From Bradyrhizobium algeriense (GTDB taxonomy: Bacteria; Pseudomonadota; Alphaproteobacteria; Rhizobiales; Xanthobacteraceae): a stretch of DNA of 64,000 nucleotides. The notes under the pieces were generated by a model. The model saw only the letters and a list, made by a program, of their open reading frames with translations, made no database searches and was not told the DNA's origin. The DNA lies in the NCBI RefSeq assembly GCF_036924595.1, contig NZ_JAZHRV010000001.1, forward strand, positions 3,162,001-3,226,000, given 5' to 3'. This document shows, piece by piece, positions 44,902 to 52,423 of this stretch. Numbering within the stretch: the stretch's first letter is position 1; each line of letters starts with the position of its first letter. The translations under genes were made by a program, and so were the position numbers.

Positions 44902-46143
44902 ATGTCCCAGCAAGGTCCGATCCTCGTCGTGTCGACCGCGAGACGGCCGTCCTTTGCCGCCACGCTCGACCTCGCGAAGCTGTTTCCGGTGGTCGAGACC
45001 GAGTGGGCGGACGCGGTGCGCGCCGTCGAACAGGTGCAACCGGCCGCCGTGCTGGCTGATACCTCCGACGCCGATGCAGCTGGCCTCGCGGAGCTGGCAG
45101 CGCGGGCTGCAGCACGCCAGCCATATCTGCCGCTGATCGCGGTCGACCCGCGGCTCCCGCATCCGGACGACGTCATTTCTTTCTTTCAGACCCAAACCTC
45201 GCAACCTCAAGGCGGCTCCGACCGTCTGGCGGCACGACTGCGTGCCGCGCTGCGCGTGCGCTCGCTGCATGCGACCGTGATGCGCCGGCTGGTGCCGGCA
45301 ACATCGATGGCGCTGTCGCATATCGATCCGGCGCGCGACGCTACCGTGCTGCTGATCGGCCGCGGCGGCGCCTATCCGACGCTGTCGGTCGCGCTTGGCG
45401 AGCGCACCGGCGTGGTCGGCGCACTCTCGATCGAGGCGGCTGCGAAGCATCTCAACGTCAGAGACATCGACGGCATCGTGCTCGGCGAAGGTTTCAGCCC
45501 GCGCGTGGTCGACGCCTTCCTCACCGTGCTGACGGAGGATGCCCGTTTCCGCAACCTTCCCGTCGTCGTGACGGCAAACGATCTGGCGCCGGCCTACGAT
45601 CTGCCGAACCTCGAAATCGTCTCCGACGACGCCACCCTGGTGGTCGCGGCGGCGCTGCCGCTGATCCGCCAGCATGCCTTCGAAGCGCATCTGAGCCGCA
45701 CGCTGAAGGCCATCGACGCCGACGGCCTGATCGACGCGCGGACCGGCCTGCTCACCCGGGACGCCTTCGAGCGCGACTTCGCCAGCGCCATCTACCAGAC
45801 GCAGCAACGTGGCGGCGGATTGTCGGTCGCACGCTTTGCGTTCGATCCCGAGCATCCCCGCGCGCAATTCGACGGCGCGCGGATCATCAGCCGCCTGATG
45901 CGGCAAATGGATTTCGGCGCCGCCCAGCAAGACGGCTCGGTTGTCGTGGTCTTTGCCGAGACCGACCTGAAGACGGCGCACACCATCGCGCGGCGGCTGT
46001 CGAGCGTCATGCGCCATACCAGCCACGGCACGCGCGACGCACGATCGGAGCCGGCGGTCACCGTGGCAACGCTGCTGCCGAACGATTCCGTGAAGTCGCT
46101 GCGGTCACGACTGCAGCAAGAGGCGCATCGCGCGGCGTCGTGA
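44902..46143 (+). CDS. Degenerate GGDEF-domain protein
   Basis: A 413-residue protein without membrane segments. Residues 1-95 look like a pseudo-receiver (ILVVSTARRPSFAATLDLAK, AAVLADTSDADA), residues 100-270 a second receiver-like alpha/beta domain, and residues 275-410 a GGDEF-type fold that starts IDARTGLLTRDAFERDFASA. The signature GGDEF is absent (QQDGSVVVVFAETDLKTAHT stands there) and the I-site is not visible. It therefore probably does not make c-di-GMP but may bind nucleotide or partners. It lies downstream of the ligase-like gene. Confidence 0.7.
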   Translation: MSQQGPILVVSTARRPSFAATLDLAKLFPVVETEWADAVRAVEQVQPAAVLADTSDADAAGLAELAARAAARQPYLPLIAVDPRLPHPDDVISFFQTQTSQPQGGSDRLAARLRAALRVRSLHATVMRRLVPATSMALSHIDPARDATVLLIGRGGAYPTLSVALGERTGVVGALSIEAAAKHLNVRDIDGIVLGEGFSPRVVDAFLTVLTEDARFRNLPVVVTANDLAPAYDLPNLEIVSDDATLVVAAALPLIRQHAFEAHLSRTLKAIDADGLIDARTGLLTRDAFERDFASAIYQTQQRGGGLSVARFAFDPEHPRAQFDGARIISRLMRQMDFGAAQQDGSVVVVFAETDLKTAHTIARRLSSVMRHTSHGTRDARSEPAVTVATLLPNDSVKSLRSRLQQEAHRAAS

Positions 46144-46166
46144 AGTTGCCCTAGGCGTAATGTCTA

Positions 46167-46286
46167 TCCACGTCATTGCGAGCGTAGCGAAGCAATCCAT
46201 CTCTCCGTTTTGCGGAACTATGGATTGCTTCGTCGCTTCGCTACCTTGCGCAAACGCTTCGCGTTTGTCGCAGGCAATGACGTGGA
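46167..46286. repeat. Imperfect palindromic repeat element downstream of the GGDEF-like gene
   Basis: TCCACGTCATTGC (46167-46179) and GCAATGACGTGGA (46274-46286) are exact inverted ends. Inner arms GCGAAGCAATCCAT and ATGGATTGCTTCG plus a small CTTCGCG stem fold the rest. The core CGTCATTGCGAGC...GCAATGACG is a dispersed repeat found in many proteobacterial genomes. It ends 15 bp before the mfd stop codon. Confidence 0.8.
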
Positions 46287-46300
46287 CGGATCGAAGCGCG

Positions 46301-49300
46301 CTAAGCCGCCTTCTTGCTCTCGGCGAGATTGGCGAGTTGCCGCAGGATTTCGGTCGTGCCCATCAACCGCTCTTCCGGCGTCTTCCATGTCTGCAGGAAC
46401 ACCACCTTCATGTCGGGTCGCACCTTGGCGGCCTGGCCGTGCTGGCGGATGAAGAACACCAGCCGGTCCGGCTGCGCGAATTTGTTGTCGCGGAACGAGA
46501 TCACCGCGCCCTTCGGTCCGGCGTCGACCTTCTCGACATTGGCACGCCGGCAATAGGCCTTGATGGCCGCGACTTTGAAGAGATAGCGCACTTCGTCCGG
46601 CAGCACGCCAAAGCGGTCGCGCATTTCGGCGGCGAAATTGTCGATCTCCTCGTCGGTCTCGAGATCGGCGAGCCGCCGGTACAGCGACAGCCGCACCGCG
46701 AGGTCGTTGACGTAATCCTCGGGGATCAGCACCGGCATGCCGATGGTGATCTGCGGCGACCAGCGGTCGGCGGCAGGCTCCGCCACGCCGGCCTTGAGGT
46801 TGAGGATCGCCTCCTCCAGCATCGATTGATAGAGCTCGAAGCCGACTTCCTTGATGTGGCCGGATTGCTCCTCGCCGAGCAGATTGCCGGCGCCGCGGAT
46901 GTCGAGGTCGTGCGAGGCCAGCTGGAAGCCCGCGCCGAGCGTTTCCAGCGACTGCAGCACCTTCAGCCGCCGCTCGGCCTGGGCTGTGATCTTCTGCTGC
47001 GCCGGCAATGTGAACAGCGCATAGGCCCGCAGCTTCGAACGCCCCACCCGGCCGCGCAGCTGATAGAGCTGCGCCAGCCCGAACATGTCGGCGCGGTGCA
47101 CGATCAGCGTATTGGCGGTGGGAATATCGAGGCCGGACTCGATGATGGTGGTCGAGAGCAGGATGTCGTATTTGCCGTCGTAGAACGCCGACATGATGTC
47201 TTCCATCACGGTCGGCGCCATCTGGCCGTGCGCGACCGCAACCTTCATCTCCGGCACGTTCTTGTCGAGGAAGTCCTTGACGCCGGCGAGATCCTCGATC
47301 CGCGGCACCACGTAGAACGCCTGCCCGCCGCGGTAGCGTTCGCGCAGCAGCGCCTCGCGGATCATTAGCGGATCGTGCGGCGCCACGAAGGTGCGCACCG
47401 CGAGGCGATCGACCGGGGGCGAGGCGATGATCGAGAGATCGCGAACGCCGGTGAGCGCGAGCTGCAGCGTACGCGGGATCGGCGTGGCGCTCAGCGTCAG
47501 CACGTGTACTTGCGCGCGCAATTGCTTCAGCCGCTCCTTGTGGCTGACGCCAAAATGCTGCTCCTCGTCGACGATCAGAAGCCCTAAATCTCTGAACTTG
47601 ATCGCCTTGCCGAGCAGCGCATGGGTGCCGACCACGATGTCGACATTACCATCGGTCAACCCCTTCTTGACCTGCGTCAGCTCCTTGGCCGGGATCAGAC
47701 GGGAGGCCTGCGCGACATTGACCGGGAAACCGCGAAAACGTTCGGCAAAATTCTTGCTGTGCTGCCGCGCGAGCAGCGTGGTCGGCACCACGACGGCGAC
47801 CTGCTTGCCATCGAGCGCGACGGCAAACGCCGCCCGCAGCGCCACCTCGGTCTTGCCGAAGCCGACGTCGCCGCAGATCAGCCGGTCCATCGACCTGCCG
47901 CTTTCGAGATCCTTCAGCGTGGACGTGATCGCCCCTAACTGGTCCTCGGTTTCCTCGTATGGGAAGCGCGCGCAGAACTCGTCATAGACATGCGGCTGCA
48001 CCGGCATTTTCGGCGCTTCGTGCAGATGCCGCTCGGCCGCGATCTTGATCAGTTCGCCGGCGATCTCGCGGATGCGGTTCTTGAGTTTGGCCTTGCGCGC
48101 CTGCCAGCCGCCGCCGCCCAGCCTGTCCAGTTCGACATTGGCGTGGTCGGAGCCGTAGCGTGACAGCAGTTCGATGTTTTCGACCGGCAGGAACAGTTTT
48201 GTTTCGGCGGCATAATGCAGTTCGAGGCAGTCATGCGGCGCGCCGCCGACCTCGATGGTCTGCAATCCGACGAAGCGTCCGATGCCGTGCTCGACATGGA
48301 CCACGAGATCGCCGGTCGAAAGGCTCGTGACCTCCGAGATGAAGTTGTCGAGTTTGCGGCTCGATTTGCGCGGCCGCACCAGACGGTCGCCGAGGATGTC
48401 CTGTTCGCTGATGACAGCGAATTCGTCGGTCTCAAAACCGCTCTCCATGCCGACAACCGCCAGCATGGCCTCGTTGCGCGGCGTCGCCTGCACCGTGCGC
48501 CAGGCGTTGACGCTGGTGAGATTGGCGAGCTTGTGATCCCGCAGCATGCTACCCATGCGGTCGCGGGAGCCTTCGCTCCACAGCGTGATCACCACCTTCT
48601 TGCGTTGCGCCTGCAACGCCAGCACGTGCGCCACCACGGCTTCGAACACGTTGACCGAACCATCGGCGCGCTCGGGCGTGAAATTGCGGCCCTGCCGCGC
48701 GCCGGCGTCGAACACATCGGCACTACCCTCAGGCACCGCAAATGGCGTCAGCCGCGCCACCGCCGCCTCACCGAGGCGCTCGGTCCACTCGGCCTCCGTC
48801 AGATAGAGCCGGTCCGGCGGCAATGGCTTGTAGATCGCACCGGAGCCCGGGTGTTCCAGCGCCTCGCGCCTGGCCTCATAATAATCCTGGATCTGCTTGA
48901 AGCGTTCGCGCGCGGCGTCCTCGCTCTGCGGCTCGATCGCAACCGGCGCGCCGTCGAGATAGTCGAACAGCGTATCCATCCGCTCCTGGAACAGCGGCAG
49001 CCAATGCTCCATGCCGGGATGCCGGCGGCCCTCGCTGACGGCCTCATAGAGCAGATCGTCGCGCTGCGGCGCGCCGAAGGTCGCGACATAGCCCATGCGA
49101 AAGCGGCGGATGGTTTCGGTGACGAGCTGGAATTCCGAGACCGGAACCAGATCGAGCGCGCGCATGTCGAGCAGCGTGCGCTGGGTTTCCGCATCGAACG
49201 TACGGATCGATTCAAGGCTGTCGCCGAAGAAGTCGAACCGCACGGGCTGGTCGAGACCGGCCGGAAACAGATCGAGGATACCGCCGCGCACGGCGTATTC

Positions 49301-49819
49301 GCCGGGCTCGCGCACGGTCGACGAGCGGTTGTAGCCATTGTGCTCCAGCCAGGCCACGATCGAGTCCATCGGCACGACGTGGCCGGGCGCAACCGACAGC
49401 GCCTGTGCCGCCACCACCTCGCGCGCCGGCACGCGCTGCACGATGGCGTTGACCGTCGTCAGCACGATCAGCGGCTTGTCGCTGCCCTGCAGGCGCGACA
49501 ACCGCGCCAGCGTGGTCAGGCGCTGCGCCAGGATGCTGCCATGCGGCGACACCCGGTCATAGGGCTGGCAGTCCCAGGCCGGAAACTGCATCACCGGCAA
49601 ATCGGGGGCGAAGAATTCCAGCGCCCGCGCGAGCTGCTGCATGCGCGGGCCGTCGCGGCAGACGACGGCAAGGCTGACTGCCGGCGGTTTTGGTCGTGCC
49701 GCCACCGCGCGCGCCAGATCGGATACGACCAGCCCCTCGGCGCCTTCGGCGACGTTGGCAAAGGTCAGCGCGCGGCCGGGAGCCAGCAACGCGGCAGGCG
49801 ATTTGACAGGCGACTTCAT
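46301..49819 (-). CDS. mfd: Transcription-repair coupling factor Mfd
   Basis: A 1172-residue protein of normal Mfd length. N-terminal UvrB-homology domains are followed by the RNA-polymerase-interacting CarD-like domain (STGDLVVHVEHGIGRFVGLQ). The helicase/translocase has Walker A CGDVGFGKTEVALRAAF, Walker B LLIVDEEQHFGVSHKERLK and motif III LTLSATPIPRTLQLALTG. The TRG motif region (LYQLRGRVGRSKLRAYALF) and C-terminal autoinhibitory domain are present. Mfd removes RNA polymerase stalled at lesions and recruits UvrA. It overlaps sdhE by 4 bp. Confidence 0.96.
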   Translation of the reverse strand: MKSPVKSPAALLAPGRALTFANVAEGAEGLVVSDLARAVAARPKPPAVSLAVVCRDGPRMQQLARALEFFAPDLPVMQFPAWDCQPYDRVSPHGSILAQRLTTLARLSRLQGSDKPLIVLTTVNAIVQRVPAREVVAAQALSVAPGHVVPMDSIVAWLEHNGYNRSSTVREPGEYAVRGGILDLFPAGLDQPVRFDFFGDSLESIRTFDAETQRTLLDMRALDLVPVSEFQLVTETIRRFRMGYVATFGAPQRDDLLYEAVSEGRRHPGMEHWLPLFQERMDTLFDYLDGAPVAIEPQSEDAARERFKQIQDYYEARREALEHPGSGAIYKPLPPDRLYLTEAEWTERLGEAAVARLTPFAVPEGSADVFDAGARQGRNFTPERADGSVNVFEAVVAHVLALQAQRKKVVITLWSEGSRDRMGSMLRDHKLANLTSVNAWRTVQATPRNEAMLAVVGMESGFETDEFAVISEQDILGDRLVRPRKSSRKLDNFISEVTSLSTGDLVVHVEHGIGRFVGLQTIEVGGAPHDCLELHYAAETKLFLPVENIELLSRYGSDHANVELDRLGGGGWQARKAKLKNRIREIAGELIKIAAERHLHEAPKMPVQPHVYDEFCARFPYEETEDQLGAITSTLKDLESGRSMDRLICGDVGFGKTEVALRAAFAVALDGKQVAVVVPTTLLARQHSKNFAERFRGFPVNVAQASRLIPAKELTQVKKGLTDGNVDIVVGTHALLGKAIKFRDLGLLIVDEEQHFGVSHKERLKQLRAQVHVLTLSATPIPRTLQLALTGVRDLSIIASPPVDRLAVRTFVAPHDPLMIREALLRERYRGGQAFYVVPRIEDLAGVKDFLDKNVPEMKVAVAHGQMAPTVMEDIMSAFYDGKYDILLSTTIIESGLDIPTANTLIVHRADMFGLAQLYQLRGRVGRSKLRAYALFTLPAQQKITAQAERRLKVLQSLETLGAGFQLASHDLDIRGAGNLLGEEQSGHIKEVGFELYQSMLEEAILNLKAGVAEPAADRWSPQITIGMPVLIPEDYVNDLAVRLSLYRRLADLETDEEIDNFAAEMRDRFGVLPDEVRYLFKVAAIKAYCRRANVEKVDAGPKGAVISFRDNKFAQPDRLVFFIRQHGQAAKVRPDMKVVFLQTWKTPEERLMGTTEILRQLANLAESKKAA

Positions 49820-50106
49820 GCGTCGTGATCCACGGCGCGAAACGCCTTGATGCGGTCGAACAGCGCGGTCGCATATTCCGGATCGAGCGGCGTGTCGCCG
49901 ATCACCGCGGCATAGAGATCGGGATCGGGCACCTCGATCAGGCGTTCGAGTTCGGCCAGATCTTCATCGCGCATGGCGGATATCTCGGCATCTGCAAAGC
50001 GGCCGAGGATGAGATCCATCTCGCGGGTACCGCGATGCCAGCAGCGGAATAAAAGCCGCTTGCGGCGGTCGTCGAGGCCACCGCTTGATCGTGTCGTACC
50101 CGTCAT
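49816..50106 (-). CDS. sdhE: Succinate dehydrogenase assembly factor SdhE
   Basis: A 96-residue SdhE/YgfY/Sdh5 protein, start ATG 50106 by family length. The conserved RGTREMDLILGRFAD contains the RGxxEMD motif that contacts the flavoprotein during covalent FAD attachment to SdhA. A helical C-terminal half follows (LAELERLIEVPDPDLYAAVI). It is translationally coupled to mfd, an arrangement conserved in alphaproteobacteria. Confidence 0.9.
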   Translation of the reverse strand: MTGTTRSSGGLDDRRKRLLFRCWHRGTREMDLILGRFADAEISAMRDEDLAELERLIEVPDPDLYAAVIGDTPLDPEYATALFDRIKAFRAVDHDA

Positions 50107-50525
50107 TGTCCCATTCCATTTCGAACGCCAAAAGCCCGGACGTGCCGGGCGGGGTTGATATAGCCCTCGCACTGGAGAATGTCAGTAGCGTTTCGCCCAC
50201 AGATCCATGCGAAAGTGGCGTGTATGGATTGCGAGACGGTCCACTGCCCTCGCACCTCCCGCGCTGGTTGCTTCGACGTCCGCGCTCTCAGCCCGTGGCG
50301 GGACTTGCAGCTTTTCCATTTCGCCGCTATGTGTCTCGCGCGATCGGTGGCCGATTTTGGCACGATCATCACGGAGAAGGCTCGATGACGTTGTCTCGCC
50401 GCCCCGTCGAGGGCATCGCCTAAGGACGCGTGCGTTAGCCGCGCCGCTTGGGAATTCGCGCGCTTAAGTCAGCGATATCTGCGTTGCGCGCGTCGACGAT
50501 TCTCAAATCTTCTGAAAGCTTTTCA
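50107..50525. other. Intergenic region between sdhE and rtcB
   Basis: About 420 bp without a convincing gene. Small open frames (for example 50179-50388) have no supported ribosome site and no recognised product. It should contain the sdhE promoter and that of the inserted rtcB-prfH pair. No repeats or palindromes stand out. Confidence 0.5.
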
Positions 50526-51719
50526 ATGGGCACTTCTCCCAAGGTGGACGGCCGCGCGCCGATCCACGTCTTCGCCTCGTCCAAATCCTGGATCGAGGGT
50601 AATGCCACGCTTCAACTCCAGCAGGTCGCCGGACTGCCCGGCGTGCGGGCGGTCGCGGCCATGCCGGATCTCCATCCCGGCAAATATGGCCCGGTCGGCT
50701 GCGCCGTTCTGGCGGATCGCATTCACCCGCAACTGGTCGGCTCCGACATCGGCTGCGGGATGGGACTGTTTGAGCTTGATATCCCCGCACGCAAGCTGCG
50801 GCTCGACCAACTGGCCGACCGGCTGCACGCGCTCGATCAGCCGTGGGACGGCGACATCAACAGCGTCATGGCCGACGCCGGCCTACACGCCACCACCTTT
50901 GATGCCTCGCTTGGCAGCATCGGTGGCGGCAACCACTTCTGCGAACTCCAGGCCATCGAGGAAATCCTTGAGCCTGAGATTGCCGCGCAGGCGGGGCTCG
51001 ACCGCGACCGTGCGTATGTCCTGGTCCATTCCGGCTCCCGGGGCCTCGGCTTCTCGATCCTGGAGCGCATCCTGCTGAAGGGGCAGGCAGCACTTGATCC
51101 CGCGAGCGATGGAGGCGGAGCCTACATGGACGTGCACGATCACGCCGTGCAGTGGGCCAAACTCAATCGTCGCATCATCGCGGAACGAGCAGCAGTGGCG
51201 GCGCGTGCGGATCTGCGTCCCGTCAACGATCTCGCGCACAACATGGTCGAGCGTGCGCACAGCGCAGGCGGCGACGTCATGGCGCTGCACCGAAAAGGCG
51301 CGGCGGCGTCCGATCGTGGGCTGGTGCCGGTGCCGGGCTCGCGCGGCACGCTGTCGTATCTGGTGGAGCCGCTACCGGCGATGCGAACGGAGGCGCTCGC
51401 CTCGCTCGCGCATGGCGCGGGCCGCAAATACGACCGCGGCTCCATGCACGGCCGCGTCCGGGTCAAAAAGTCCGACGTGGCGCGGCTGGAACGCAATCCC
51501 TATGGCGGCATCGTCGTCTGCGGTGATCGCGGCCTGCTCGCGGAAGAGGCGCCGGAGGCCTACAAGAACATTGAACGCGTCATCGCCGACCTGGTCGAGT
51601 TCGGCCTGGCGCGTGTAGTGGCGACGTTCCGGCCGCTGGTGACGTTCAAGAAGGCGCAGTCGAATGTCGCAGCCGGTGGCGGCAAGCGGGAAAAATGCTG
51701 GAAGGAGGATCGCAGATGA
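50526..51719 (+). CDS. RtcB-family RNA ligase (PrfH-associated, RtcB2 type)
   Basis: A 397-residue RtcB-family protein; ATG 50526 fits the family start better than the GTG/ATG upstream. Active-site blocks are visible: metal-binding GSDIGCGMG, GSIGGGNHFCEL, LVHSGSRGLG, LHRKGAAAS, VPVPGSRGTLSYLV, and the HGAGRKYDRGSMHGR region holding the guanylylated His. RtcB joins 2',3'-cyclic phosphate or 3'-phosphate ends to 5'-OH RNA ends with GTP and Mn. It is translationally coupled (ATGA) to prfH, so its target is probably cleaved rRNA or tRNA in stalled ribosomes. Confidence 0.88.
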   Translation: MGTSPKVDGRAPIHVFASSKSWIEGNATLQLQQVAGLPGVRAVAAMPDLHPGKYGPVGCAVLADRIHPQLVGSDIGCGMGLFELDIPARKLRLDQLADRLHALDQPWDGDINSVMADAGLHATTFDASLGSIGGGNHFCELQAIEEILEPEIAAQAGLDRDRAYVLVHSGSRGLGFSILERILLKGQAALDPASDGGGAYMDVHDHAVQWAKLNRRIIAERAAVAARADLRPVNDLAHNMVERAHSAGGDVMALHRKGAAASDRGLVPVPGSRGTLSYLVEPLPAMRTEALASLAHGAGRKYDRGSMHGRVRVKKSDVARLERNPYGGIVVCGDRGLLAEEAPEAYKNIERVIADLVEFGLARVVATFRPLVTFKKAQSNVAAGGGKREKCWKEDRR

Positions 51720-52339
51720 TCCGACTTCTCTTCACCAGCGGACGCGGTCCGGCGGAATGCCGGATCGCGGTCGCAAAGGCTGTTGCAACGCTTGCTGCCG
51801 AAGCTGCTTCGCTCGGGCTCGAGACCGATTGCCTGGAGGGGCCGAACGCAGACGGGCATGGTCCAGCGTCGGCGATTATCGTGATCCATGGCGATGCTGC
51901 GGCGGCATTCACGCGGCCGTGGATCGGAGCGATCCAGTGGGTGGCGCAAAGCCCCCTCCGGCCACATCACAAGCGGAAGAACTGGTTCATCGGCGTGTTC
52001 GAGCTACCGGCATTGCCGGACGCACCGAAAGCGCTGGCGATCCAGGATGTTCGCTTCGAATCCTTCCGCGCCGGCGGCCCCGGCGGCCAGCATCAGAACA
52101 AGACGGAAAGCGCTGTCCGCGCCACCCACGTTGCCAGCGGCCTCTCCGTCGTCGCGCGGGAGGAGCGCTCGCAGCACCGAAACAAGGCGCTGGCACTGGA
52201 GCGGATCGCGGCGCTGCTCAGGCTGCAGGGCGAACTGGAAGCAATCACCGCGCAGAACGATGCGCACGCGGTGCATGATCGCCTTGAGCGCGGACGTCCG
52301 GTGAAGCGGTTCAAGGGCACCGCCTTCCGGGCGTCGTAA
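51716..52339 (+). CDS. prfH: Peptide chain release factor homologue PrfH
   Basis: A 207-residue release-factor homologue, ATG 51716 behind GGAGG, overlapping rtcB by 4 bp. It has the catalytic GGQ loop in FRAGGPGGQHQNKTESAVR, then AREERSQHRNKALALERI and the basic end RPVKRFKGTAFRAS, but lacks the stop-codon-reading domain 2 of RF1/RF2. N-terminal IRLLFTSGRGPAECRIAVAK is typical of PrfH. Published work on RtcB2-PrfH pairs shows peptide release from ribosomes with a cleaved 16S decoding centre, after which the ligase reseals the rRNA. The pair sits between sdhE and recG, normally neighbours. Confidence 0.88.
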   Translation: MIRLLFTSGRGPAECRIAVAKAVATLAAEAASLGLETDCLEGPNADGHGPASAIIVIHGDAAAAFTRPWIGAIQWVAQSPLRPHHKRKNWFIGVFELPALPDAPKALAIQDVRFESFRAGGPGGQHQNKTESAVRATHVASGLSVVAREERSQHRNKALALERIAALLRLQGELEAITAQNDAHAVHDRLERGRPVKRFKGTAFRAS

Positions 52340-52423
52340 TCGTTGAACCCTGGTCGGAAAAAAGCCGTGGACGTCTCGCTCAAACCCGCGCATGACGGCA
52401 CAAAACGGTCTTAGGTTTCCTTG

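Noticed and set aside
46160..47368. Plus-strand open frame of 402 codons
   Set aside because: Starts inside the palindromic repeat and runs antisense to mfd; shadow of GC-rich coding sequence.
48215..49828. Plus-strand open frame of 537 codons
   Set aside because: Antisense shadow of mfd, Arg/His-rich composition, no ribosome site or domain.
50179..50388. Small ORF in the sdhE-rtcB gap
   Set aside because: No ribosome site, no recognisable features, and overlapping frames of equal length in the same stretch.
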